Source: Deinococcus aetherius
GTDB taxonomy: Bacteria; Deinococcota; Deinococci; Deinococcales; Deinococcaceae
Assembly (NCBI RefSeq): GCF_025997855.1
Contig: NZ_AP026563.1
Coordinates: forward strand, 245,633 to 309,632
Reading direction: 5' to 3'
DNA: 64,000 nucleotides
In this document: piece after piece, positions 35,287 through 44,669 of the stretch
How positions within the stretch are numbered: the first letter of the stretch is position 1
Layout: each line of letters starts with the position of its first letter
Position numbers and translations under genes: made by a program
Notes under the pieces: model-generated
Told to the model about the DNA's origin: nothing
Seen by the model: the letters and a program-made list of their open reading frames with translations, nothing else
Database searches by the model: none

Positions 35287-35316
35287 TCCAACCTGGGCCG
35301 CACCCACCATGTGCTG
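35287..35316 (+). promoter_or_regulatory. TCCAACCTGRCC-type promoter of the virB2-like operon
   Basis: TCCAACCTGGGCC at 35287, CACCAT at 35305-35310, predicted start near 35317, leaving a 40-nt leader with AGGAAAAGGAG before ATG 35357. Confidence 0.65.
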
Positions 35317-35356
35317 CAGGAGGTCAACCGTGGGCTTCCGAGGAAAAGGAGTGGAC

Positions 35357-35701
35357 ATGAAAACCGTCGTGCACGCCATGCGTCCGTACATCCCGGGCTT
35401 CCGGGAACTCGTCTTCAGCCTCGGGCTGTTCCTGCTGTTCCTGCTGCTGAATCAGGCCGCGGCGCAGACCATCGACACCGCGCTCGGCGGCAACGTCACC
35501 AGCAAGGGCTGCACCTTCGTGAAGAGCGTCGAGACCAGCGTCGCCGCGAAGGTGTTCTGTGCGGCCATTTTGCTCTGGGGCATCGTCAAGTTCCTCCCCA
35601 CCCGCAAGGACGGGGTCGGCCAGATGCTCGCTGGCATCATCGGCTTCCTGGTACTGAGCAAGTTCACGGCCATCATGAACACCTTCGGCATGAACTGCTG
35701 A
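35357..35701 (+). CDS. VirB2/TrbC-like pilin
   Basis: 114 residues. A signal segment (FSLGLFLLFLLLNQAAAQ) ends about residue 36. Two membrane helices follow (VAAKVFCAAILLWGIVKFL and GQMLAGIIGFLVLSKFTAIM) joined by a short charged loop (PTRKDG), the VirB2 plan. It would be the major pilus subunit. A terminator-like hairpin follows, which could raise its share of transcripts over the downstream genes. Confidence 0.75.
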   Translation: MKTVVHAMRPYIPGFRELVFSLGLFLLFLLLNQAAAQTIDTALGGNVTSKGCTFVKSVETSVAAKVFCAAILLWGIVKFLPTRKDGVGQMLAGIIGFLVLSKFTAIMNTFGMNC

Positions 35702-35722
35702 TCAGAGCTACTTCCCCACCTA

Positions 35723-35754
35723 GCCTCTCGCTTCAGCAGCCGGAGGCCTTTTTT
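35723..35754 (+). terminator. Partial terminator after the pilin gene
   Basis: GCCTC (35723-35727) pairs with GAGGC (35743-35747), followed by C and six T. It lies between virB2-like and virB3-like genes of one operon, so it likely attenuates rather than stops transcription. Confidence 0.55.
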
Positions 35755-35769
35755 CTCAGGAGACCTCCC

Positions 35770-36162
35770 GTGAACAACTGGCCGCAACTCGACGACCTGC
35801 AGTTTGAACGGTTGGGCATGAGCCGCAACGCCCTGTTTTTGACGGTGTTCGTGGCCTTTGTCCTCTACCAGGTCGTGGACCATTTCAGCAAGCCGTACCT
35901 CCAGGGCGCTGTGGGGATCGTCCAGCTTGCGCCGCTGTTGGGCACTGCCCTTTTCTGGTGGTTCGTGCTGGTCCCGAGGGTTCGCAGATGGAGCGAGACG
36001 CTCCCCCGAGGCTACTTCCAGGGCTTGAGCGACTACTACCTCTTCAATCCACAGAACCTGGAAATCACCAATGACCCCACACCCCTGCCGCTGTATGTCA
36101 AGGCCCGGCGCAAGCCCCGGCGCGGCTTGCGGAGCATCGTCCAACCTGGGCCGCGCCCATGA
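35770..36162 (+). CDS. VirB3-like membrane protein
   Basis: 130 residues from GTG 35770, after CAGGAGACC. Two membrane helices (NALFLTVFVAFVLYQVV; VQLAPLLGTALFWWFVLV) lie in the N-terminal half and a basic tail follows. VirB3 proteins are short bitopic or hairpin membrane proteins next to VirB4, as here. The stop overlaps an ATG of virB4 (ATGA). The frame extends far upstream, but those parts lie over the pilin gene. Confidence 0.65.
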   Translation: MNNWPQLDDLQFERLGMSRNALFLTVFVAFVLYQVVDHFSKPYLQGAVGIVQLAPLLGTALFWWFVLVPRVRRWSETLPRGYFQGLSDYYLFNPQNLEITNDPTPLPLYVKARRKPRRGLRSIVQPGPRP

Positions 36163-36169
36163 TGCCCGC
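36140..36169 (+). promoter_or_regulatory. TCCAACCTGRCC-type promoter at the virB4 start
   Basis: TCCAACCTGGGCC at 36140 lies within the end of the virB3-like gene; CATGAT at 36158-36163; ATG 36171 is 31 nt from the first T. virB4 could thus be read both by coupling (ATG 36159) and from its own leaderless mRNA (ATG 36171). Confidence 0.55.
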
Positions 36170-38828
36170 CATGCTCTCCAAGGTTCTGACCCATTTCCTG
36201 AAAAGGCCCTCCCCGGAGGCGCCCGTCCAGAAGCCCGCCCGGGTGTCGTCCGCGAAGGGCAGGAAGCCTGCACGGGTTGCGCGGCCGGTCTCCGGCAAGA
36301 GCCTGATCGAGCAGTTGCCCTGGGCCGAGCCCGACGACGGTGCCGTGTTCCTGCGCGGGGGTGAGCGGCTGTGGTTCGGGTTCGAGATTCAGCCGGCGAC
36401 CGCCGCGCAGGTGGACTTTGCCCGCGCGCAGGCCCTGTCCGAGGGCATCCGCGTGATGCTCAACCAGGCAATCGCGATGGGCGAGGGCGGGCGCCTGGTT
36501 GTCGAGCGCGTGCCCGCTCCCGAGGCCTTTGTGGAGTACTTCCTCCAGGGGCAGCGGGCCACCACGCCCGACCCCCTGCTCCACCGGATCATGGAGGCCG
36601 AGCACGAGGACCTGCGGGGTGCTCGGCTGCGCGGGGAGATCACCGTCACCCGGTTCTTCCTGACCTTTTACGTCAACGTGCCGAAGCGTCCCAAGGACGT
36701 GCCACCCACCGAGGCCGAGTACCGCGCACAGATGGCCCTGGTTCGCCGGAAGCGCACCAACCTCCTGCACCGGCTGGAGGGGCTGGGCCTGAGCCCCACG
36801 GTGATGAGCAACCGCGAGATCAAGTGGCTGATCTGGAGGTACCTCAATGGGAACCTGGCCGCTGCCCATCCGCCGGCCTTCACCTCCCAACTGGACTTCC
36901 GTGACTTTGACCCGGACGATCTGAAAAAGGACCGCTCGGCCGCCACCCTGACCACCCGTTACCAGGTGGCGGAGACCGAGATCGGCACTGACCACCCCGG
37001 GTACCTCACGATGGGTGACCGACTGATCGGTGCCATCAGCATCGGCAAGGGCGGCAGCGGAACCGGAGTGCACATTATCGACAACTTGCTGGAAGCGCTG
37101 CAAAACAAGCACTTCTACGTGATGGTGGATTTCGAGCACCTCCAGCAGGGGACCGAGAAGGCCAGGCTCGACACCGCCGTGGAGGAACTCGAGGGCATGG
37201 TCGACAGCCCGATCATGCGGGCCGGGGAGGGGACCAGCGCGAAGGCGCGCAAGGCGCGTGAGGCCATCCACGAGGCCGAGTACCGGGGAAAGCATTTCTG
37301 GCGCCTGGGCTTCACGACGGTGCTGTATGCCCGCACGCGCGAGGAACTTACGGAGATGCTGGAAAAGACCCGCAGCGAGTACTCGCTGATGCAGGGGGCG
37401 CACGCCATCATCAGCAATGAGCAGTTACGGCGGACCTTTTTCGACGTGATGCCCTTCTCACGGCAGCTCACCATCCACCGCGTCAAGGGCCACTGTTCTA
37501 ACGTCGCCGACGCCTTCCCCAAGATCAGCCCCTGGATGGGGACCCTGGACCCCATGATTCCCCTGCGCAACCGCCACGGGGGGCTGACCGGACTGAACCC
37601 GAAAAAGGGCGGGACGAACTTCGGAATGATGGTAATCGGCCAGTCTGGCGGCGGCAAGAGCGTGTGGAACATGAACCTGCTGTTGAGCATGGTGCCCCCG
37701 GGCGTGCGGGCCTTCATCCTCGACCCCAAGCACGACTATGAGGAGACGACCTGGTCGTTGCGCGGGCAGGTGATTTCCATCAGCGCGACCGCCCGACTCC
37801 CCGACGGGCGCCCGGTGAGGATCAACATCTTCGACCCCACCCCCGGCGAGGACCAGCCCGGCCCGGAGAAGACCGCCTTCATCATCGCGGTGTTCCGCAC
37901 CCTGGACCTGGTACCGGACCGCATGCATCAGGCGGTGCTGGAAGCCGCCCTGCAGCAGTTCTTCCTGCTCAAGTCACGTCGGGTTCCAGACCCGGAGAAG
38001 GTCGGCGAGTACCGCGAGGTGTACATGGGCGGCCGTCTGCGCGACTTCGTGCAGGTGTTGAGCACCCTCAGCCGCATCGGCTCCGAGGGCATTCACGACA
38101 AGCCGCACTTCCTCCAGATTCGCGACAGTCTCACTGCGTTGTTCCAGTCCTACCTCGCGGGGCAGGGCGGCGTCCTGGGCGAGTTTCTGGACGGCTGGAC
38201 CACCGTGGAGGTCGACGCTCCGTGCGTGACCTTCGACGTGTACAGCATGTACAACGACCCCACACTCCGGGCGCTGGGCATCCTGCTCATCGGCGAGTTC
38301 ATGTTCCAACAGGCGGCCCGCACCGCTGGGACGAAGATCGGCATCTTCGAGGAGTTGGGCGTGCTGGCCCACATTCCTGAACTGGAGCATCTCGTGAACC
38401 GTTGGTTCAAGACCGGCCGCAGCCTGGGCATGATTCCGGTGGGCACCTCGCAGGACGTGAAGGACTTTGAAAAATTGGGTGGCCTGATCAACAACAGCGC
38501 CTGGGTGGTGATGAGCGCCCTGGGCGCGGGCGAGATCGCAGGGCTCCAGGAGGTCATGCATCTGTCGGACAAGGTCGCCGAACTTGCTGCCTCCTTGACG
38601 TTGCGGCCCGGCGTGATGGGCGAGTACCTCGTGCTGCAAAAGGTCGCCGACAACGTGCATGTCGGGGACGTGGTGCAGCTCTGGATGAGCCCGGAAAAGC
38701 TCTGGACGGTGACCACCCAGGACGAGGAGAAGACTAGGCGGCAGACGTACACGCAACGGCTCGGCGGCCGCACCGAGGCCATCTTGCAACTCGCCGCAGA
38801 AGTCCGGACCAGGAGGAAAGTTGCATGA
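36159..38828 (+). CDS. VirB4/TraC-type secretion ATPase
   Basis: 889 residues (or 885 from ATG 36171). The N-terminal half is the VirB4 membrane-associated domain. The P-loop VIGQSGGGKSVWN lies at about 490-500, then FILDPKHDYEET, the Walker B-like strand IGIFEELGVLAHIPEL, and TGRSLGMIPVGTSQDV with the motor's conserved Gln. It powers pilus assembly and substrate transport. Length and motif order fit TraC/VirB4. A basic linker rich in Lys/Arg/Pro follows the first 15 residues. Confidence 0.88.
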   Translation: MMPAMLSKVLTHFLKRPSPEAPVQKPARVSSAKGRKPARVARPVSGKSLIEQLPWAEPDDGAVFLRGGERLWFGFEIQPATAAQVDFARAQALSEGIRVMLNQAIAMGEGGRLVVERVPAPEAFVEYFLQGQRATTPDPLLHRIMEAEHEDLRGARLRGEITVTRFFLTFYVNVPKRPKDVPPTEAEYRAQMALVRRKRTNLLHRLEGLGLSPTVMSNREIKWLIWRYLNGNLAAAHPPAFTSQLDFRDFDPDDLKKDRSAATLTTRYQVAETEIGTDHPGYLTMGDRLIGAISIGKGGSGTGVHIIDNLLEALQNKHFYVMVDFEHLQQGTEKARLDTAVEELEGMVDSPIMRAGEGTSAKARKAREAIHEAEYRGKHFWRLGFTTVLYARTREELTEMLEKTRSEYSLMQGAHAIISNEQLRRTFFDVMPFSRQLTIHRVKGHCSNVADAFPKISPWMGTLDPMIPLRNRHGGLTGLNPKKGGTNFGMMVIGQSGGGKSVWNMNLLLSMVPPGVRAFILDPKHDYEETTWSLRGQVISISATARLPDGRPVRINIFDPTPGEDQPGPEKTAFIIAVFRTLDLVPDRMHQAVLEAALQQFFLLKSRRVPDPEKVGEYREVYMGGRLRDFVQVLSTLSRIGSEGIHDKPHFLQIRDSLTALFQSYLAGQGGVLGEFLDGWTTVEVDAPCVTFDVYSMYNDPTLRALGILLIGEFMFQQAARTAGTKIGIFEELGVLAHIPELEHLVNRWFKTGRSLGMIPVGTSQDVKDFEKLGGLINNSAWVVMSALGAGEIAGLQEVMHLSDKVAELAASLTLRPGVMGEYLVLQKVADNVHVGDVVQLWMSPEKLWTVTTQDEEKTRRQTYTQRLGGRTEAILQLAAEVRTRRKVA

Positions 38829-38952
38829 ACACTTCCGCCACCCCCACGTGCTCGTTCCCGGGAGGAAAGTCTTCGTCCAGGAAAGGTTGCTTACTGGGAC
38901 ACTTGCAGGGACCCCTGCCCGGAGCACGGACTTCCCTGCGGGGAGGCCGCCG

Positions 38953-40026
38953 GTGACCCGGGCGCCCTTTCGCCGGTTCGTGACCCTCGGCGTTGCGCTC
39001 AGCCTCGCCCTGCCGTCGACGGCTCATGCCCAGGACCTGGGGAGCCTCACGGATCTCCTGCAGTCGGGTGGCCTCATGAGTCTGATCGGCATGATCCCGG
39101 GTCTCAACTTTCTCGCGGGCCTCGGCCCGCTCACGGACATCCTGAAGATGATTCCGGGCCTGGATACGCTGCTCGGGCAGATTCCCGGCCTGAGCCAGTT
39201 GCTGGACCTGATCGGCCTGGGTGGAGGGTCGAACCTCGGCCCGCTCCTCGGGCAGATCCAGCAGGTCCAGAAGTGGTTGACTGCCGCGCGGCAGATTCAG
39301 GACACGGCGAAGAACATCATCCGCCCGAACAACTACACGGACTTCGTCGCCAGCGCAAACAGCGTCATGCGTCTGGCGGGCGTGAACCAGGTCTTCAGCC
39401 AGGGCCAGTACCAGCAGGACCCGCAGGGCGTGGCTCAGGCGGCCATCGATGCCCTCACCGACCAGCAGCGTGAGGTGCTGGGTCGCCTGCGTACCGCGAT
39501 GACGCCTGCCGAGGCCGTCGCGGTGCGCGAGCAGGCCGCGGGACTTCAGGATCTCAAGGCCAGGGTTCAGCGGATCGCCGACAACGCCGAGGCCCAGAGC
39601 AACACGCAGAGCCTGACCAAGGAGGCCCAGGAACGGGCGCTGGACGCGCTGGACTACTCGACGGGGGCGGCTCAGGCGCTCAAGGACAACAAGAAAATCG
39701 AGGACATCAGCCGGATGGTGGGTTCGGCCTCGCTGGAATCCCTGCGGGTCAGCGCCCTGAACAGCGCCGCGCTCACGGCCGCGCTGGCCAACCAGACGAA
39801 AATTCAGGTGGCGCAGGCCGAGACGCTCGGACAGATGCTGGAGGAGATGCAGCGTTCGCGGCTCGACAAGGCGAACGCCATCGCGCGAATGATGGAAGCG
39901 CAGCGGCAGCAGGCCAAGCGTGAGGCCCAGCGCCTGCGCAACTACAGTCGCAACCTTACCGATGGTATGGGCAGTGCCGTGAGCGGGGCCAGTCTGCGTG
40001 GAGTCGACCTGCTGGGAGGGCCGTGA
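38953..40026 (+). CDS. TrbJ/VirB5-like exported coiled-coil protein
   Basis: 357 residues from GTG 38953, after GGGAGG; a signal peptide (MTRAPFRRFVTLGVALSLALPSTAHA) marks this start against the longer frame from 38821. The N-terminal part repeats a Leu/Gly/Ile motif (LIGMIPGLNFLAGLGPL, LKMIPGLDTLLGQIPGL). The rest is long helices and coiled coil (QIQQVQKWLTAARQIQDTAKN; MLEEMQRSRLDKANAIARMM). Position between VirB4 and VirB6-like genes fits TrbJ/VirB5, a pilus-tip or channel subunit. Confidence 0.6.
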   Translation: MTRAPFRRFVTLGVALSLALPSTAHAQDLGSLTDLLQSGGLMSLIGMIPGLNFLAGLGPLTDILKMIPGLDTLLGQIPGLSQLLDLIGLGGGSNLGPLLGQIQQVQKWLTAARQIQDTAKNIIRPNNYTDFVASANSVMRLAGVNQVFSQGQYQQDPQGVAQAAIDALTDQQREVLGRLRTAMTPAEAVAVREQAAGLQDLKARVQRIADNAEAQSNTQSLTKEAQERALDALDYSTGAAQALKDNKKIEDISRMVGSASLESLRVSALNSAALTAALANQTKIQVAQAETLGQMLEEMQRSRLDKANAIARMMEAQRQQAKREAQRLRNYSRNLTDGMGSAVSGASLRGVDLLGGP

Positions 40027-41483
40027 TGCGGCGCCTGTGGCGCGTCCTCGTGCTGCTGTTCACCCTGGGGGCGCCCGCTCTGGCCGAAAGCGATACTGGA
40101 GCGGGGGGCCTCAGTCCCATCTGTCAGACCATGCTGGAGCGCAACGCACCGGCTCAAGGGGGAAGCCGCGTCAACCTGGAGACCTTCGTGCCCGATCCCG
40201 GGTGCTGGCTCCAGGCGAGCATCAAGGACATCAACGACGTCAACCTGTTCACGGTCACGGCGGCCATCGCCAAGTTCATCGTGGTCGCCAGCGTCCTGTG
40301 GGCGCTCCTGACCTCCATCGGCCGCGGCACGGCCACGCCCTTCCTGCGCGCGCTGGCACTGGGCTTCGTGGCTTTTACTGCGGCGAACGCCTACACCGCG
40401 AAAAGCGGCATTGGCTGGGTCGCGGCGGACTGGGCGATGGGCGCCTGGCAGACGGCCTACGTCGGAAGCGCACGGGTCGGTCAAGCTATGCTGGACCAGC
40501 GCATCCTCGCCAAGACGAAGGAACTGGACGAAAAGATTTCCAACTACGTCGCGATCAGCATGGACATCCAGGCTATCTCCACGCAGAAGGCCCTCTTCGG
40601 GACCAAGGCGGACCCCAATACGTTGGAGACGGCTTACCAGGAGATGCAGAAAACCGTCGACAGCGGCGGCAACATCAAATCACCCCTTCCGAAGTCGGCC
40701 TACTCGGCGGCGTACTTCCTCACGCTGGGCATCTTCAGCGTGTTCGCGATCCTGGTGTACAGCAGCGGCATGATGGTGGTAATCAGCGTGCTGGCCTTAC
40801 CCATCGTGCTGGCCCTGACGACCCTCGGTTCACGACAGTTTCTCCAGACGGTCGGCGTGATCTGGCTGTCCAACGTCGTCACCATCCTGATCATTCCGGT
40901 CTTCATGGCGATCCTGATGACCACCATGCTCACTAGCCCGGTGCAGAGCCTGAACGCCAACCTGCAGTACAACATCGAGATCGGCACGCAGATGTTGACT
41001 GAGGTCAAGCAGCGGCTGGACAGTTGCAGCGGTGTCCTCTTCGTGGCCTGTCGAGCGGTGGAGGGGATCGGTGCGGTCATCGACGGCTTCACACAGGGTC
41101 TGGAGAGCGCCTTTATGGGCGTGGGTGTCGCGATCTTCGCCATCATCGTGGCCTTTTCCGTCGCGGTCTCGCAGTTGCGGCGCATCCCCGCCACCGTCGA
41201 GCGCATCCTCGGCGGCCTGGGCGGTGGGGAGTCGAGCGGTGTGTTCACCGACTTCAACAAGCGTCCCAGGGAACGCCGGCAACGCGCGGTGGCAGACGCG
41301 AGCGCCCAGAAGACACCCGCCCTCGCCCCGCCGGCCAGCAGCGGCCCGAAGGTGACCGTCACGCAACTGCCCAAAGGAAACGGTCTGCCCGGCAGCGGCG
41401 TGACGGTCCCCAATCCCAAGGTGATCCTCGCGCAGGCCACCACTCGCTCCGTCCGGGGTGCCCTGCCTCCCCCGAAGCCCTGA
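40026..41483 (+). CDS. VirB6/TrbL-like polytopic membrane protein
   Basis: 485 residues. A signal-like helix (MRRLWRVLVLLFTLGAPALA) is followed by a periplasmic segment with two Cys and at least six membrane helices (for example FTVTAAIAKFIVVASVLWALL; AYFLTLGIFSVFAILVYSSG; VAIFAIIVAFSVAVSQL). The cytoplasmic C-terminal 90 residues are Pro/Arg-rich. VirB6/TrbL forms the inner-membrane channel. The start overlaps the previous stop (GTGATG); a GTG at 40023 is equally possible. Confidence 0.7.
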   Translation: MRRLWRVLVLLFTLGAPALAESDTGAGGLSPICQTMLERNAPAQGGSRVNLETFVPDPGCWLQASIKDINDVNLFTVTAAIAKFIVVASVLWALLTSIGRGTATPFLRALALGFVAFTAANAYTAKSGIGWVAADWAMGAWQTAYVGSARVGQAMLDQRILAKTKELDEKISNYVAISMDIQAISTQKALFGTKADPNTLETAYQEMQKTVDSGGNIKSPLPKSAYSAAYFLTLGIFSVFAILVYSSGMMVVISVLALPIVLALTTLGSRQFLQTVGVIWLSNVVTILIIPVFMAILMTTMLTSPVQSLNANLQYNIEIGTQMLTEVKQRLDSCSGVLFVACRAVEGIGAVIDGFTQGLESAFMGVGVAIFAIIVAFSVAVSQLRRIPATVERILGGLGGGESSGVFTDFNKRPRERRQRAVADASAQKTPALAPPASSGPKVTVTQLPKGNGLPGSGVTVPNPKVILAQATTRSVRGALPPPKP

Positions 41484-41561
41484 ACCCCGCCTCCCGCGCC
41501 CCGCTGCCTGAGTTCCGGGGCGCAGTGTCTTTCCCCGGTCCCCTGAAAGGAGCCCTCCCCC

Positions 41562-44390
41562 TTGTCCCACGCTTCTGCCCCGGCGGGCACCGTTCAGCAG
41601 AGTCAGGGGGTCCGCACCTTCCCGGTCGGCTGGCTGCTGTTGTTTCTCGCCACGCTCCTCGTCCCCGGTTACTTCGCCGTGCACACGGCAGGGCAGGTCT
41701 CCCAAGTGATGGTCGCCAAAGGCTGGCCGGCAGCTCTGCACAGCCAGACGTTCCTGCTCGACTGCACCCTGAGCCAGGCCTGCAACGCGGCTTTCCAGCA
41801 GGGCTTCGCCCGCCTCTTCCCGCTGTGGTCGCTGGCGTCTCCCGTCGTGGGACTGGTCATCTACGGCTTGAAGGCCCGGCCGCGCACGTACGCCACCAAG
41901 GACCCCGGCCTCGCCTGGTGGGCCCAGGCCGACGATCAGGGCCTGAACCAGTACCGGACGCACGACCCGACGAGGCCGGAGAACAAGCTGCTCGGGTACC
42001 TCGGCCACCTGCTCAGCGTGGGCCGCGAGGGCAAGATCGAGTACCGCAAGACCTTCCCGCTGTACGTGCGCATGGCGGCGCTCGCCGAGAACGTCCTGGT
42101 GCTCGGGGGGGTGGGCGCGGGCAAGACCCGCGGCTACTTCAGACCGCTGATCATGCTGGCCGCCCACCTGGGCTTCACGGTGATCGTCTTCGACCTGAAA
42201 TACCCACAGCCCGACTCAGGCTTCTTCGACATGATCGGGTACTGGGCCAGACGGCGGCGCAGGGTGATGATGTTCACCCCGTTCAGCCTCAACACGATGC
42301 GTCTGCCCCTGCTCGACAGCATCGAGGACTACGCCAGCGCCCTGAGGATGGCGACCACCATCATGCCACCGCCGGAGTACGGCCAGGAGCCCGGCAAGCA
42401 CTACCGGGACCGGGACCGGGGGGTGCTCGCCGCCTTCCTGCTGTACCTCGCCAGGAGCGACACGCCCAACTTCCGTGAGCTGCTGCGCATGGCGCAGTTC
42501 ACGCCGAATGAACTCAAGAAGTGGTTCGAGGACCAGGCCGCCTTCGACGAGAACAGCGAGGTGGTCCTCAACCTCAAGGGCATCTTCGCGCAGGGGAACC
42601 AGGAGGTCGCCTCGGTCCTGCAGGGCATCAAGAACGCACTGCGCATCTTCTACAACCCGATGGTGGCGCGGGCGACCGAGAGCCTTGTGGGCGAGAACAT
42701 CGACGTGCGCGCAGCCTTTCGCGAGCCCACCCTGCTCTACATCGGCATCCAACAGGAGTACATGATGGAGGGCGACGGCGTGGTGCTCCTCCAGCTCGTC
42801 AAGCGCTACATCGACCGTGAACTCCAGCGCGAGGCGGCGGCTCAGGGAGGCGTCCTCAAGAGGCACGCCGCGTACGTCCTCGACGAGTTCCCTTCCTTCG
42901 GACAACTGCCGTACATGATGCGCTCGCTCGGCGTGCTGCGTTCCTACAACGTGTCGCACCACATCGGGGTGCAGAACCTCGCCCAGCTCGCCGTGGTCTA
43001 CGGCGACAACTACAGCAAGGCCCTGACCACCAACGTGATCGGCCGCAAGATCTTTTTCCCGCTCGCGGTGGACGACGAGGAGCGCGAGCTCTTCTCGCAG
43101 TACGTCGGCAAGACCACGGTGTACGACATCAGCGAGGGCGATACCCGTCGCCGCTTCCTGGGCACCTCCCTGGACGAGACCACCCGTCAGAGCATCGGGC
43201 TGCGCAAGGTCGCGGTGCCGCTGCTCGCCCCCGAGGAGTTCCCCCACTTCCGACCGATGGAGGCCGTCATCAAGGTCCGCGGAGCCAACCCCATTCGCAC
43301 CTTCATGCCCGCCATCGAGGATCCCTTCCTCGACGGGCCGGACATCCCACGGGGCATCCCGAACCGGCTGCACGAACTCTACCGGCAGGTCAACCCTGAG
43401 CGTGAGAACATGGCCCACGTCACCCAGCAGATCATCCGCTCCGGGGTGCTCGGCGCGGCCACCACTCCGGAGGAGGACTTCATCGCCCAGCAGCACGAAC
43501 GCTTCCGGACCTGGGTGACCGGGGTGCTGGAGAGCGGCGCCCGGGTCCGCTTCAGCGCGAGTGACCGCGAGCGACTGTACGTCCGCACCGCGGACCTGCC
43601 GGAGGCCCTGAAGGAGGGACGCACCCTGCAGGGCTTCTCCTCCCGCGGCTGGACCGGCAGGGCGGATTCCGACGAACTGCGCCTCAAGCCCGAGGGGCTG
43701 GCGTTATTGAACCGCGACCTGCGCCTGCGGCTGAACAAGCAGGCCACCTTCGGCGCCCTCGACCTGTGGCTGGAGCAGAACGGGCCGATGGTCGAAGGTC
43801 ACCCGGCCCGCGAGGCGCTGGGGCCGGACGAACGCCCGGAGGTCCAGGCGATCCTGGAGGGTGAGCGGGTGTACCTGCGCTTCCTCCCGTGCCGCGACCT
43901 GTTCGGGGCAGCGCCGGAAGTGCTCGGCAAACGCATCGGCAAGAGTCAGTACATCCTGATCGACCGCCAGGACCCCTCGGGCTTCTGGAACGCGCTGCAA
44001 GACGCCCGGGTGAAGGACCACGAGCAGGACGCGGCCCCCGCCGCAGCGGAAGACACTCGCCCTGCACCACGGCAGGCTGCGAGGAAGCGGCCCACCAGCA
44101 AGCCCTGGACGAGAGACGAGGAGGAAGCTCGCCATCAGGAAAGCGCCCAGGAAGCGGACCCGCAGGAGACCCGGGGTTCCGAGGCTGAAGGCCGCCGCCC
44201 GGGCCCGCGCAAGACCACGAAGAAACGCCTGGCGGGCAGGACCTGGACGAACGAAGACGAAGAGACGCGCGGGCAGGAAGGCGAGCAGGAAGCCGACCGG
44301 TTTCCGCACGAGACCCTGGGGACCGAAGACGAGGACGGCCCACCGTTGTGGCAGACCCTGGAGAAACACCGGGCTCCCAAAGAGCCCTGA
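41562..44390 (+). CDS. VirD4/TraG-type coupling ATPase
   Basis: 942 residues from TTG 41562, with GAAAGGAG upstream. Two N-terminal membrane helices (FPVGWLLLFLATLLVPGYFAV; LFPLWSLASPVVGLVIYGL). P-loop VLGGVGAGKTRG at about 180-191, and Walker B AYVLDEFPSFGQLPYM near 437. Coupling proteins bring DNA or protein substrates to the channel. The last 130 residues are a charged, repetitive tail (KPWTRDEEEA, RTWTNEDEET, two copies of a WT..(D/E)E unit), likely disordered and perhaps for substrate or partner recognition. Confidence 0.85.
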   Translation: MSHASAPAGTVQQSQGVRTFPVGWLLLFLATLLVPGYFAVHTAGQVSQVMVAKGWPAALHSQTFLLDCTLSQACNAAFQQGFARLFPLWSLASPVVGLVIYGLKARPRTYATKDPGLAWWAQADDQGLNQYRTHDPTRPENKLLGYLGHLLSVGREGKIEYRKTFPLYVRMAALAENVLVLGGVGAGKTRGYFRPLIMLAAHLGFTVIVFDLKYPQPDSGFFDMIGYWARRRRRVMMFTPFSLNTMRLPLLDSIEDYASALRMATTIMPPPEYGQEPGKHYRDRDRGVLAAFLLYLARSDTPNFRELLRMAQFTPNELKKWFEDQAAFDENSEVVLNLKGIFAQGNQEVASVLQGIKNALRIFYNPMVARATESLVGENIDVRAAFREPTLLYIGIQQEYMMEGDGVVLLQLVKRYIDRELQREAAAQGGVLKRHAAYVLDEFPSFGQLPYMMRSLGVLRSYNVSHHIGVQNLAQLAVVYGDNYSKALTTNVIGRKIFFPLAVDDEERELFSQYVGKTTVYDISEGDTRRRFLGTSLDETTRQSIGLRKVAVPLLAPEEFPHFRPMEAVIKVRGANPIRTFMPAIEDPFLDGPDIPRGIPNRLHELYRQVNPERENMAHVTQQIIRSGVLGAATTPEEDFIAQQHERFRTWVTGVLESGARVRFSASDRERLYVRTADLPEALKEGRTLQGFSSRGWTGRADSDELRLKPEGLALLNRDLRLRLNKQATFGALDLWLEQNGPMVEGHPAREALGPDERPEVQAILEGERVYLRFLPCRDLFGAAPEVLGKRIGKSQYILIDRQDPSGFWNALQDARVKDHEQDAAPAAAEDTRPAPRQAARKRPTSKPWTRDEEEARHQESAQEADPQETRGSEAEGRRPGPRKTTKKRLAGRTWTNEDEETRGQEGEQEADRFPHETLGTEDEDGPPLWQTLEKHRAPKEP

Positions 44391-44637
44391 AAGAGGAAGG
44401 CACGGCCCCGAATGCTTGAACCCGGGGCCACTTTCGTCGTCCTGGCACAGGCGCACAACACCGCCTCCCTGCGGTTCCACGCAGGGCAGGGGCACTCCTG
44501 GGCGAGGAACGTTCTCTCCGTCCTTCTCGGACGCGGTGAGCGGCGTGACGGTACATCCAGGAAGCAGGAGGTGCATCCCAACCGTCCCCGGAAGGAGGGT
44601 TGGGGAGCGGCCAACCCGGGCACCGGGATCGCGCCTT

Positions 44638-44667
44638 GCCAACCTAGGCCGCGGTCACTATGCAGGG
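44638..44667 (+). promoter_or_regulatory. TCCAACCTGRCC-type promoter for 44670
   Basis: GCCAACCTAGGCC at 44638, CACTAT at 44656-44661, ATG at 44670 (32 nt from the first base): close to leaderless. Confidence 0.55.
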
Positions 44668-44669
44668 GT

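Noticed and set aside
35226..35327. N-terminal extension of the VirB10-like gene to 35327
   Set aside because: The extension covers the bidirectional promoter region; the leaderless ATG at 35225 fits the promoter spacing.
36140..36180. Treating the TCCAACC copy at 36140 as pure coding coincidence
   Set aside because: It matches the 13-base form seen at 35255 and 35287 and has CATGAT at the right place, so it is kept as a promoter.
44412..44669. Upstream extension of the PLD-like gene
   Set aside because: A signal peptide begins at 44670 and the promoter element lies just before it.
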